Shown: positions 9,180 to 17,528 of the stretch, piece after piece
Position numbering within the stretch: position 1 is the stretch's first letter
Layout: every line of letters starts with the position of its first letter
Source: Gammaproteobacteria bacterium
GTDB lineage: Bacteria; Pseudomonadota; Gammaproteobacteria; Burkholderiales; Burkholderiaceae_C
Assembly (NCBI GenBank): GCA_025359085.1
Contig: JANYHL010000097.1
Span: 1-58,710 of the forward strand
DNA length: 58,710 bases
Direction: 5' to 3'
Made by a program: the position numbers and the translations under genes
Notes under the pieces: model-generated
The model's database searches: none
What the model was told of the DNA's origin: nothing
Seen by the model: only the letters and a program-made list of their open reading frames with translations

Positions 9180-10133
9180 ATGCAAGTAAAGAGCCGGGCC
9201 GCGCTGGGCCAGTTGAGCGATATGGACATTCGCCTGCTGCGCGTGTTCAAAAGTGTGGCCGAATGTGGCGGCATGGCCGCGGCCGAGCTGGAGCTCAACA
9301 TCGGCGTCTCGACCGTGAGTCGCCACATCAAGGACCTGGAAACCCGTCTGGGGCTCACTTTGTGTCGGCGCGGCCGGGGCGGCTTTGCCCTAAGCGCCGA
9401 GGGCGCGCAAATCTATGCCGAGACGCTGCGCCTACTGGCGGGGGTGGACGCCTTTCGCAGCCGGGTGGACGAAATCCACCAGCGCATGGGCGGTGAGCTG
9501 CACATTGCAGTGTTTGACAAGACCGCCAGCAACCCGCAAGCGCAGATTGGTTTGGCCATCGCGCGGTTTGCCGAGCGGGCGCCCGACGTCAGTCTGCACC
9601 TGCATGTGGCGGCGCTGAACACGATCGAGCGCGGTGTGCTGGATGGGCAGTTCCAGGTCGGCGTCATTCCGGGGCACCGCAGCTCCGACACGCTGGTGTA
9701 TGAGGAGCTGTTCACCGAAACCATGTTTTTGTATTGCGGCGCGCACCACCTCTTGTTCCCGGACGGGCAAGCCGTGCCGGAGCCGACCGACTGGGACGCG
9801 CTGCGCGCCTATGACTTTGCCGGTCTGGGTTACCACTCGCCGAACATGGGAATCAGCCAGCAGGTGCATCTGGTGCGCAAGGCCACCGGCTACGACCAGG
9901 AGTCCATCGCCACTCTCATTTTGTCGGGCAAATTCCTGGGGTTCTTGCCGGATCATTACGCCGACGGCTTTGTTCGCACCGGCCAGATGCGCGCGGTCAA
10001 ACCGGCCTTGTTTCGCTATGGCTGCAGTTTTTTCAGCATCGTGCGCGCTTCGCCGCAGCCGTCGCGGGTCAGCCGCGCCTTTCAGGATTGCTTGCTGGCC
10101 GCGCACCGGGGCCTTGGCGTCGGCGCGGGTTGA
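9180..10133 (+). CDS. LysR-family transcriptional regulator of the transaminase-mmsA operon
   Basis: The N-terminal winged helix-turn-helix spans about residues 17-75, with LLRVFKSVAECGGMAAAE and NIGVSTVSRHIKDLETRLG. A periplasmic-binding-protein-like effector domain follows to residue 317. The regulator is divergent from the transaminase-mmsA pair, the classic LysR arrangement, so it probably activates that pair in response to a pathway amine or aldehyde. The start at 9180 lies in a rather AT-rich leader (CTTATAAATG) that may contain the promoter. The inducer is inferred only from context. Confidence 0.85.
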   Translation: MQVKSRAALGQLSDMDIRLLRVFKSVAECGGMAAAELELNIGVSTVSRHIKDLETRLGLTLCRRGRGGFALSAEGAQIYAETLRLLAGVDAFRSRVDEIHQRMGGELHIAVFDKTASNPQAQIGLAIARFAERAPDVSLHLHVAALNTIERGVLDGQFQVGVIPGHRSSDTLVYEELFTETMFLYCGAHHLLFPDGQAVPEPTDWDALRAYDFAGLGYHSPNMGISQQVHLVRKATGYDQESIATLILSGKFLGFLPDHYADGFVRTGQMRAVKPALFRYGCSFFSIVRASPQPSRVSRAFQDCLLAAHRGLGVGAG

Positions 10134-10206
10134 CAGGGGCGCATCAGCGGGTCAGTCACAACAATGAAAAGACCTCAAAGCAGGCTTGTTTGATCTTAAT
10201 GACTCG

Positions 10207-10809
10207 TTACGGGCGCCTGGGCGGCTGGGGGTCGCCGAGTCTGACCCGAAACTGTTCCAGCTTGGCCTCGTAGTCTTCCGCCGCGCCGTAGGCCAGGAAG
10301 CGGGCATAGCGCGAATGGGCGCCGAGCATCTTGCGCGCATGTTTGATCGGGCAAAAATACTCTTCGGTGCGTCCGATGATTTCGCTCACAAAAGCGATCA
10401 GGCCATTGCCATAAGCGCAATAGGTGCAATGAAATTTTTCAATGAAGTTGAGGTAGGCCAACTGCTGGCGGTCGAACACGATGTAGTCGCCCCGGCGCAC
10501 CTTGGTGATGCCGTAGATCGGAAAACAAGTGGCTTGGTAAAAGCTCACACACAGGTCCAGCACCACCATCGGTACGATCATGCTGTAAATGATGGGCCCG
10601 GTGATCAGATTTTGCGGCCGGTTGGTGACCAGCCAGCGGAAGAAGCTGGTTTTGAGCTGGCGGTGCGCCTGGCGGATGGCGGCCTCGAATTCGATGCGCT
10701 TGCCTTTGATCTGGTACAGGGCGTTGGCTTCTTGCGCCTGCACCTCGCGTCGCAAATCTTCTTCAAGCGCGCTCATCTGGTCGAGTAACTGGCGGATTTT
10801 TTCATTCAT
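10207..10809 (-). CDS. Conserved hypothetical membrane-associated protein with a CxxC
   Basis: I do not recognise a named family. The 200-residue protein begins with a coiled-coil-like amphipathic helix (residues 1-55, rich in E, R and Q). Two hydrophobic segments follow near residues 75-105 (GPIIYSMIVPMVVLDLCVSF). A cysteine-pair motif, HCTYCAYGNG, lies near 147-156, and a polar C-terminus follows. The CxxC could bind metal or form a disulfide. The short intergenic spaces and good codon use suggest a real gene. No operon partner is present. Confidence 0.7.
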   Translation of the reverse strand: MNEKIRQLLDQMSALEEDLRREVQAQEANALYQIKGKRIEFEAAIRQAHRQLKTSFFRWLVTNRPQNLITGPIIYSMIVPMVVLDLCVSFYQATCFPIYGITKVRRGDYIVFDRQQLAYLNFIEKFHCTYCAYGNGLIAFVSEIIGRTEEYFCPIKHARKMLGAHSRYARFLAYGAAEDYEAKLEQFRVRLGDPQPPRRP

Positions 10810-10831
10810 GGTGGCTGCATTGGAACATTAG

Positions 10832-10939
10832 GGCTACGCGGCGGCGGGCGGCAGCGACATCGCCATGTGCTGCGATCTGCTGGTGATGGCGCAAGATACC
10901 CGCATTGGCTACATGCCCACCCGCGTGTGGGGCTGCCCT
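10832..10939 (+). pseudogene. Enoyl-CoA hydratase (crotonase) internal fragment
   Basis: Thirty-six codons read GYAAAGGSDIAMCCDLL followed by VMAQDTRIGYMPTRVWGCP. This is the oxyanion-hole and adjacent helix region of crotonase-superfamily hydratases, where AGGSD-type glycines bind the acyl thioester carbonyl. Homology stops abruptly on both sides and no start codon is linked to it. It is therefore a relic left by deletion. It lies immediately upstream of the signalling/exopolysaccharide block. Confidence 0.75.
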
Positions 10940-11050
10940 AGTTCGACCTGGAACGAGCTCGGCGTTTCCCCCGTCGCCAGCGGGAATGCAAGCCCAACGT
11001 CCCGTCGCTGACGGGCCACCATTGGGCAACCGACTTTCCTCGGGATGCGG

Positions 11051-11079
11051 TTTCCGCGCGCCGTTGAGTGGCTTATAAT
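11051..11079 (+). promoter_or_regulatory. Predicted sigma-70 promoter for the histidine kinase operon
   Basis: A perfect -10 box, TATAAT at 11074-11079, is preceded after 17 bp by a weak -35 element, TTTCCG at 11051-11056. The kinase ATG follows 30 bp after the -10 box. The weak -35 suggests dependence on an activator or modest expression. Confidence 0.55.
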
Positions 11080-11108
11080 GGCTCGCCGATTCCGACCCAC
11101 CCAAGCCG

Positions 11109-12659
11109 ATGCGCAAGCCCGCTATTCCCGATAACGAAGCCGACCGCCTGGCGGATCTTTACGACTACGAAATCCTGGACACCGGGTCCGAACCCATCTT
11201 CGACGAGTTGGCGCAGTTGGCCGCGACGATCTGCGGCACCCCTTATGCACTGATCTCGCTGGTCGATCGGGACCGTCAGTGGATGAAGGCGGAGTATGGT
11301 TTCACACTGAAGCAAACCTCGCGGGCCGAGAGCGTTTGCGGCCATGCCATTCTCGAGCACGAGTTTTTCGAAGTTCCCGACTTGAAGAAGGACGGACGGT
11401 TCGCAGATAACCCCGTTCTCAACGGCACTCCGCTAATCCGGTTTTACGGCGGCAGCCAGCTCACCAGCATCAATGGCTACAACCTGGGCATGGTTTGCGT
11501 TCTCGATGCGCAACCGCGGCAATTGAGCGCCGTGCAGCGCCATGCGCTCGGACAGCTCGCCGATGTGATCATGGCCTTGCTCGACGCTCGCCGCCAGCGC
11601 AGGGTGCGCGATTGGTTGGGCAACCTGGTTGATTCATCTCCGGACGAGATATTCATCGCCGACGCGCAAACCCATCGTTACCTGCACGCCAATGCCAGCG
11701 CTATTCTCCACCTTGGCTACTCGCTCGAGCAGTTGCGCAAGCTGACGCCCGTCGATGTGACCCCCAACTTGACCAGGGAAGACTTCGAAAAATACGTCCA
11801 GCAACTGCGCGCTGGAACGCCGCAGATCGTGTACGAAGACACCCGACGGCGTGAAAGCGGCGAGGTGTATCCAGTGGAGATACGGTGGCAACTGCTGGTC
11901 ACCGCCGGCAGGACGGTTGTCATGGCTCTGGTGCATGACATCAGCGAGCGCAAGGCGATCGAGCGCATGAAGGACGAATTCATTTCGGTCGTCAATCACG
12001 AGCTGCGCACGCCGCTCACCTCGATCCATGGCGCCGTGAAGCTGCTGGAGGCCGGTGCCGCCGGCCCGTTGCACGAGACCGCAGCGCGCCTAGTACGGCT
12101 GGCCTCGGAAAACACCAGCCGACTGCGCAACATCATCGACGACATCCTGGCCCTCGACAAGATCGCCTCGGGCCGGATGGAATTCGACATCGAGCCGCTG
12201 GATGCGCTGGCCATGCTGGAAAAGGTGGCTCGGGCGCACGCGGCGACCGCAATCACGGCCGGGGTCGAGATCGCCGTCGCAGCCCCGCCGGGGCTGCGCG
12301 TGCTCGCCGACGCGCAGCGGCTGCACCAAATCCTGGACAACCTGGTTTCGAACGCCCTCAAGTTCGCGCCGCCGGGCACCCAGGTCCTGTTCCAAGCGCA
12401 GGCCGAAACCGGGCCGCGCGTGCGCTTGAGCGTCACCGACCACGGCTCGGGCATTCCGGAAGACTTCCGCGACCGGATATTCCAGAGATTCGCCCAGGCC
12501 GACATGAACACCAGCCGCCAGAAGGGCGGTTCCGGGCTCGGACTGTCTATCGTGAAGAAAATGGCGGAGCAGATGAATGGCAGCGTCGACTATGAATCGA
12601 GGCCGGGTCATACGACGTTTCGTGTGAATTTGCCGGGGGTGCCGGGGGCTGCGCCATGA
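11109..12659 (+). CDS. Soluble hybrid-less sensor histidine kinase, GAF-PAS-HisKA-HATPase
   Basis: The 516-residue protein has no membrane segment. A GAF domain occupies about residues 20-165 (PYALISLVDRDRQWMKAEYG). A PAS domain lies at about 175-285 and ends in VMALVHDISERK. The phospho-acceptor histidine lies in FISVVNHELRTPLTSIHG, and the ATPase boxes are DNLVSNALKF, DHGSGIPEDF and GGSGLGLSIVKKM. It should sense a cytosolic signal and phosphorylate a receiver. The stop overlaps the start of the two-receiver protein by 4 bp (ATGA), so that protein is its obvious partner. Confidence 0.92.
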   Translation: MRKPAIPDNEADRLADLYDYEILDTGSEPIFDELAQLAATICGTPYALISLVDRDRQWMKAEYGFTLKQTSRAESVCGHAILEHEFFEVPDLKKDGRFADNPVLNGTPLIRFYGGSQLTSINGYNLGMVCVLDAQPRQLSAVQRHALGQLADVIMALLDARRQRRVRDWLGNLVDSSPDEIFIADAQTHRYLHANASAILHLGYSLEQLRKLTPVDVTPNLTREDFEKYVQQLRAGTPQIVYEDTRRRESGEVYPVEIRWQLLVTAGRTVVMALVHDISERKAIERMKDEFISVVNHELRTPLTSIHGAVKLLEAGAAGPLHETAARLVRLASENTSRLRNIIDDILALDKIASGRMEFDIEPLDALAMLEKVARAHAATAITAGVEIAVAAPPGLRVLADAQRLHQILDNLVSNALKFAPPGTQVLFQAQAETGPRVRLSVTDHGSGIPEDFRDRIFQRFAQADMNTSRQKGGSGLGLSIVKKMAEQMNGSVDYESRPGHTTFRVNLPGVPGAAP

Positions 12660-13480
12660 GCCCTTGCCGCATTGTCCTGGTAGAAGACGACGACGACCTG
12701 CGCCTGATCGCCTCCATGTCGCTGGAAACCATAGGCGGCCACAAGGTGCTGGCTTTGGAGTCAGGCGCGCGCGCGGTTGCCGAAGCCGCGAATTTCATCC
12801 CCGACCTGCTGATCCTGGACGTGTCGATGCCGCTCATGGACGGGCCGCAGACCCTGGCTGCGCTGCGCCAGCAGCCGGCGTTGCACGACGTCCCCGCGGT
12901 CTTTCTCACCGCGCATACCCAGGGCAAACAGGTCGCGCACTACCGCAGCCTGGGCGCCGTGGACGTGATTGCCAAGCCATTCGATCCCGCTCAATTGTGT
13001 TCACGCGTTCAGGCGGTGCTCGACTTGCCGCCGGCCGCGCGGGTCGAAGCGGTGTTGAGCTGGGCACCCACCCAGGCGGGCGGGCTGCCAGAGGCGCTGC
13101 CCACCGCGCTGGTGGTGGAGGACGATCCCGGCGTGCGCTACCTGCTGGGTTTCATCCTCCAGCAGCAGGGCTGGCGGGTATTGGAGGCCGACGACGGCCC
13201 GCGGGCCCTGGAGGCAATCAAGCAGGGCGAAGTCACCGATGTGGTGCTGATGGACATCATGCTGCCGGGCATCGACGGGCTGGAACTGCTGGAGCTGTTG
13301 CGCGCCGAGAAGCGCTGGCGCGGGGTGCCGGTGATGATGCTCACAGCCAAGGGTGACGAGACTTCGATCACGCGTGCGCTGGCGGCCGGTGCCAGCGACT
13401 ACCTGGGCAAGCCGTTCGACCCGGCCGACCTGGTCGCCCGCCTGCAGCGCCTGCGACGGCTGTCCGCAGGGGGCGCCTGA
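12656..13480 (+). CDS. Response regulator with two receiver domains and no output domain
   Basis: Two REC domains are arranged in tandem in 274 residues. The first, about 1-120, has the acidic pocket VEDDDD, the phosphorylated aspartate in LLILDVSMPLMDG and the lysine in AKPFDP. The second, about 145-265, has VEDDPG, VVLMDIMLPGIDG and GKPFDPADL. Both retain all catalytic residues. No DNA-binding or enzymatic output follows, so the protein probably acts by protein-protein contact. A possible target is the receiver-like domain of the adjacent glycosyltransferase. It is translationally coupled to the kinase and ends 13 bp from the convergent glycosyltransferase gene. Confidence 0.9.
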   Translation: MSPCRIVLVEDDDDLRLIASMSLETIGGHKVLALESGARAVAEAANFIPDLLILDVSMPLMDGPQTLAALRQQPALHDVPAVFLTAHTQGKQVAHYRSLGAVDVIAKPFDPAQLCSRVQAVLDLPPAARVEAVLSWAPTQAGGLPEALPTALVVEDDPGVRYLLGFILQQQGWRVLEADDGPRALEAIKQGEVTDVVLMDIMLPGIDGLELLELLRAEKRWRGVPVMMLTAKGDETSITRALAAGASDYLGKPFDPADLVARLQRLRRLSAGGA

Positions 13481-13493
13481 ACGCGGCGGCGCC

Positions 13494-15788
13494 TCATTTC
13501 TTTGTCTTCCCGCGGCTGGTCACCACCCAGGCCGTCTCGCCCTGCCACTCCTTCAGATGCGCGATGCGGCTCCAGGCGTTCTTCAGTCCGGCGTAGAAGA
13601 AGGTGGAGGTGAGAAGGAAGAACCAGAACCAGCTGGCGTGTTTGCGGATCTGCGGATCTGCCAGCTTGTAGACGAACAGGATCTGGCCCGGCCCGGTGCC
13701 CAGGGTGAACAGCGTCGTCACGACGAACAGCGGTATGAACCAATCAATGTTCGCCAGCGAGCCCGCTCTCACGGCCCAGTAGGCGATCAGCGGAATGATC
13801 TGCATCGAAACCCATGGGTAGGCCTCACGCCAGACCAGCAGCATCACCACTCCAGCCTTCTGGCGCAGCGACAGATGGCGCGAGCGCAGAGCCGGGAGCG
13901 TCCATTTCTTGGAAATCTGAAACCAGCCCTGGGACCAGCGCAGTCGCTGCCGGGTCAGCGCCGCCATGGTTTCGGGAGCCAGTTCGCGCGAAACCAGGTA
14001 GGGGTCCGACACGATGCGATGTCCCCGGACCAGCGCCCGCATCGACGAGTCGATGTCCTCGGTGAGCATGAAGCCGTGCATGCGCAGCTCGCGCAGCAGA
14101 CCGGTGCGCCAGTATCCATTGCTGCCGCCGAAGATGCCGAATCCGTGCAGGCGCGTCCGGCCCGGGTGGCTGACGGCATAAATCTGCTCGAACTCGACCG
14201 CGACCATCTTGGCCACCCAGGAAGCTGCGCCGTTGCGGATCAAGCAATGGCCCTGCACCACGTCGGCGCCGTGGGAAATCCAGCGCCAGGCGCGCCGGAA
14301 GCTGTCCGGATCGGGCTGGTGGTCGGCGTCGAACACCGCCGTGAATTCGCCGGTGACAGAGGGTAGCGCCGCATTGACGTTCTGCGCTTTGGAGGTACTG
14401 GTGAGCACCCGCATCGGCACGAATTGCGGGTTCTGGCGGGCGATCTGCTGCAGCCGCTCCTCAATTTCCGGCATGTCGCGCGGCGTGTTGTAGGCCAGGA
14501 TGATCTGCAGCGGCGCCGGGTATTGCACCCGCAGGAAAGCGCGCACCGTGTCCTCGATGATCGGCGCCTCGTTGGGCAGGTAGGCGGCGATGATTGCCGT
14601 CGCGGGCGGAAAGGGTTGCGCAGGATCCATTGGCGGATCGACGCGCCTGAGGGCAAGAAAGCCCTCAGCCCAGATCCAAAGCGCCGTCAGGACCAGGGTC
14701 ACAACCACGAAAAGGTAAACCCCCTCGCTGATGTCGAAGCCGATGGAACCCAGGCCCCAATAGACCAGGAAAGGCACGAGCAGACCCAGCGCCATTGTGA
14801 CGGCATATTGAATCCACAGCGCATGCGCAGTCTTGATCCGGGCCAGCCAGGCCAGTACGGGCCCGGCTTCCCGGGGCACCGGCGGGCGGGCCGACGCGCC
14901 CGGACGGTAGATCATCGGATGCAGATCCAGCTGCATGCCCGACTGCTGTGCCGCCTCGCGCGCCTGGCTCACGGCCTCCTGCGCACTGGCGGTGTTGCGC
15001 AGCCTGCGATAGCCGATGAGCGGAGACATCGGCGTGGATTGCCCTTGCAGGTCGAACCGGTGCTTCGCGATGCGGCTGCTGAGCGCCGCGAGTCGCCGGC
15101 CCGCCTCCCGGCGGGATGTGCCAGACAACAGCAGCAACAGGTCGCCGGCCTTGCCCTTGGCCATCCTTTCGTCGGCCAGAGCTTCGGGCATTGCCAGCAG
15201 CGACACCTGGCGCCAGAGATCGTCCTGGCTGCCCGGCGGCAGCCGTTCGCGGTAGCGGTCGAATTCGTGCAGGCGCAGCGACACCACGAAGCTGTCCTGC
15301 GGCGAACGCCGGGCGCGCTGCCGGGCGTGCTCGGCCACCAGATAACCCAGGAAAGCATCCTCATCCGGCAACGGCGGGGGGCCTGCGGACGGCAATCCCG
15401 GCAGTGACGCCGCATCCTGCGCCAGCGGACTCCGCATGGATTGCACCAGAGCCACCAACTCATGCGACTCGAAGGGGCGCACCAGGTGCTGCACGCCTTG
15501 CCCCTGGGCCGCGCCGGCCAGCTGCTGCGCAGTGCCCACCAGCAATAGGCTGGCCGACCCGTCGGCGCCCGGTCTGCGCAGCGCCGCCAGCAGCTCCATC
15601 GCGCCCAGGCCGGGGATCGAGGGTGCACTGATGACCAGGTCCCAGCGGCTGCGGGTCAGGTCGGTGGGCGTGCCCAGGCGAGTCTGGTAGCCGGCCGCCA
15701 CCAGCGGGGCAACGACATCAGTCACGATTTCGCTGTCCAGGCCGATGATCAGCACCGGTGTGGTGGTTTCGCCGTGCAGGCACGCCAT
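13494..15788 (-). CDS. Membrane family-2 glycosyltransferase with degenerate REC and GGDEF-like N-terminus
   Basis: The 764-residue protein has a receiver-like domain at about 10-115 that lacks the phospho-aspartate (WDLVISAPS). A GGDEF-like fold follows at about 130-275, with the signature reduced to GKAGDLLLLLSG. Two membrane helices lie at about 305-360. A processive GT2 domain carries FDADHQPD, TEDIDSSM and QRLRWSQGW, and three C-terminal helices end the protein. The GT motifs match synthases that polymerise and extrude polysaccharide, using a nucleotide sugar in the cytosol. The TGATG overlap with the upstream barrel gene fixes the ATG at 15788. The sugar is unknown. The degenerate input domains probably sense c-di-GMP, a receiver partner or neither. 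Confidence 0.88.
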   Translation of the reverse strand: MACLHGETTTPVLIIGLDSEIVTDVVAPLVAAGYQTRLGTPTDLTRSRWDLVISAPSIPGLGAMELLAALRRPGADGSASLLLVGTAQQLAGAAQGQGVQHLVRPFESHELVALVQSMRSPLAQDAASLPGLPSAGPPPLPDEDAFLGYLVAEHARQRARRSPQDSFVVSLRLHEFDRYRERLPPGSQDDLWRQVSLLAMPEALADERMAKGKAGDLLLLLSGTSRREAGRRLAALSSRIAKHRFDLQGQSTPMSPLIGYRRLRNTASAQEAVSQAREAAQQSGMQLDLHPMIYRPGASARPPVPREAGPVLAWLARIKTAHALWIQYAVTMALGLLVPFLVYWGLGSIGFDISEGVYLFVVVTLVLTALWIWAEGFLALRRVDPPMDPAQPFPPATAIIAAYLPNEAPIIEDTVRAFLRVQYPAPLQIILAYNTPRDMPEIEERLQQIARQNPQFVPMRVLTSTSKAQNVNAALPSVTGEFTAVFDADHQPDPDSFRRAWRWISHGADVVQGHCLIRNGAASWVAKMVAVEFEQIYAVSHPGRTRLHGFGIFGGSNGYWRTGLLRELRMHGFMLTEDIDSSMRALVRGHRIVSDPYLVSRELAPETMAALTRQRLRWSQGWFQISKKWTLPALRSRHLSLRQKAGVVMLLVWREAYPWVSMQIIPLIAYWAVRAGSLANIDWFIPLFVVTTLFTLGTGPGQILFVYKLADPQIRKHASWFWFFLLTSTFFYAGLKNAWSRIAHLKEWQGETAWVVTSRGKTKK

Positions 15789-17377
15789 CACCAAGTCCGC
15801 TCCAGTGAGAGGCCAATGGATGTCCGCGCGAAGCCGTTGAGGCCGGTCGTGCGGGAACTGAACCGCTGTGCCCGGGCTTCCAGCCGGGTGCGTGCGTCGA
15901 TGCGCCAGCCCGATTGCAAGCTCAGGTCGTAGGCCGGCTTGGATCCGTCGGGCACGGCGTGTTCGCGTCCCACCGCGGCCGCAGCCGTGAGATCCCAGCG
16001 GCCCGTGTCACCGCCCGGCCGCCAACCCAGCTTCGCGGTGAAGTGAGTCGCGTCGAAGGTCTTCGGATTGAAATAACCGTTGTCCAGCTGCGCGGAAAAC
16101 TGGAAGCGGTAGTGCTTCGCACCGACCCAGACTTCCGGATGGGTCCGCAAGCGGTACTCGCCTTCGATCTGCGCGGCCCAGCGCCGGTTGCCGTCGGAAT
16201 AATCGCCGTATTCGATCCGAGCCTTGTAACGCTGCCGCTCGTCCGGCGTGACGTCGGTTGACAGGGCGTATTGCCGCGCCAGCAGGCCCAGCCGCAGCGA
16301 CTTGAGATTGTCGAAGCTGGACCGGTTGGTGCTCAGATCGAAACGCAGTACGTCGTCCGGCCACCAGGTCAGCCAGCCCGAATAGACGATGTGTTCGGTT
16401 GCGCGGCTGTCGCGCGGCTGGACCCTCTCGGGGCCCAGCTCCGCGTTGACTTCGAACGCGTCGCCCAGGCGGTAGCGCCCACGCAGCAGCGGCCGGCTCA
16501 CCGTGGCGTCGTCCGTTCCGTCCTGGCGCGTGAAGTTCAGCTGGTCGAGTTGCAGCCCCGCCATGCCCAATCCCTGGTTGAACGAAAACTCGTGAGTGAA
16601 GCGACTACTGTTGATGTCGAACTGATCGGATTGGGTTGATCGCACCAGGTCCAGGCGGGTGCGCGCAGCGGTCGCCCGCTGCAGCTCGGCCTCAAGGCGG
16701 CGGCCGTCATCCCGTTCCATGGCCGCGCCGGTCAATGTGTGCTGCGCCAGGTCGGACCTTCCCATCCAGACTTGCGCCTGCGCCAGCATCACGCGCGCCT
16801 CGGCGTCGTCGGGATGCACAAGCAGAAAGTCCTGCAGAGAGCGCGCCGCCTCGCGCTGCTTGCCGCTCCAGCTCAAGGCCCGGCCCAGGTTACGGGCGGC
16901 ATCCCGGTTGCCCGGCTGGGCCCGCACGAGCTCCTGGTAGACCGCCCTTGCTTCGCTGGGTCGATCGGTCCACAGCAAGGCCAGGCCCAGTCCGCCGAGG
17001 ATGTGCAGGCGCTCCTCAGGAGATTTTTCTGCCGCAATCAATTCCTGGTACAGCGGTACGGCTGCACCCGCCTGGCGGGCGTAGGTCAATTGGTCGGCAT
17101 ATTCGCGCAGCAGTTCGCTGCGCCGCTGCGGCGCACGGTCGATGGCGCGGGCAAAAAGATCGGCCGCCTCCCGGTTGCTGTCGGCGCGCGCAGCCTGGCG
17201 CGCTGATGCCAGCAGTTCATCGACGCTGCGGATTTCGGATGGGACCTGTTGCGCGGCCGGCACCTGCTGCGCCATTCCAACTGCTGGAAAAAAGCAAACG
17301 GCCACCAGCAACAAGAAACGGGACGCAACAGCACGACGGATAGGAACAGTGTTCACAGCTGCAGGATCAGAGGTCAT
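15788..17377 (-). CDS. TPR-containing YaiO-type outer-membrane beta-barrel protein
   Basis: A signal peptide ends at VGMAQQ near residue 37. TPR-like helices fill about 45-235 (for example LGRALSWSGKQREAARSLQDF). The C-terminal half is a beta-barrel of alternating aromatic strands ending in RTSIGLSLERTW, with a terminal aromatic as expected for BAM recognition. The architecture matches the YaiO domain family and resembles the export halves of BcsC or PgaA. It should form the outer-membrane exit for the polymer made by the coupled glycosyltransferase. I chose the ATG at 17377 because it directly precedes the signal peptide; upstream codons are poor. Confidence 0.85.
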   Translation of the reverse strand: MTSDPAAVNTVPIRRAVASRFLLLVAVCFFPAVGMAQQVPAAQQVPSEIRSVDELLASARQAARADSNREAADLFARAIDRAPQRRSELLREYADQLTYARQAGAAVPLYQELIAAEKSPEERLHILGGLGLALLWTDRPSEARAVYQELVRAQPGNRDAARNLGRALSWSGKQREAARSLQDFLLVHPDDAEARVMLAQAQVWMGRSDLAQHTLTGAAMERDDGRRLEAELQRATAARTRLDLVRSTQSDQFDINSSRFTHEFSFNQGLGMAGLQLDQLNFTRQDGTDDATVSRPLLRGRYRLGDAFEVNAELGPERVQPRDSRATEHIVYSGWLTWWPDDVLRFDLSTNRSSFDNLKSLRLGLLARQYALSTDVTPDERQRYKARIEYGDYSDGNRRWAAQIEGEYRLRTHPEVWVGAKHYRFQFSAQLDNGYFNPKTFDATHFTAKLGWRPGGDTGRWDLTAAAAVGREHAVPDGSKPAYDLSLQSGWRIDARTRLEARAQRFSSRTTGLNGFARTSIGLSLERTW

Positions 17378-17528
17378 TCTGAGAGCATACACGACCCCCA
17401 TTTGCACTTTGAGCACGGGTTACCGCAGAAGTTATCTGTCTGGTCTGCGCGCCAATATCATCTTTTGGACATACTAAGAAAAGGGGTCCACTGCTGGGGT
17501 GTTTAGTCGGCCATGCAAAATTCGATTT

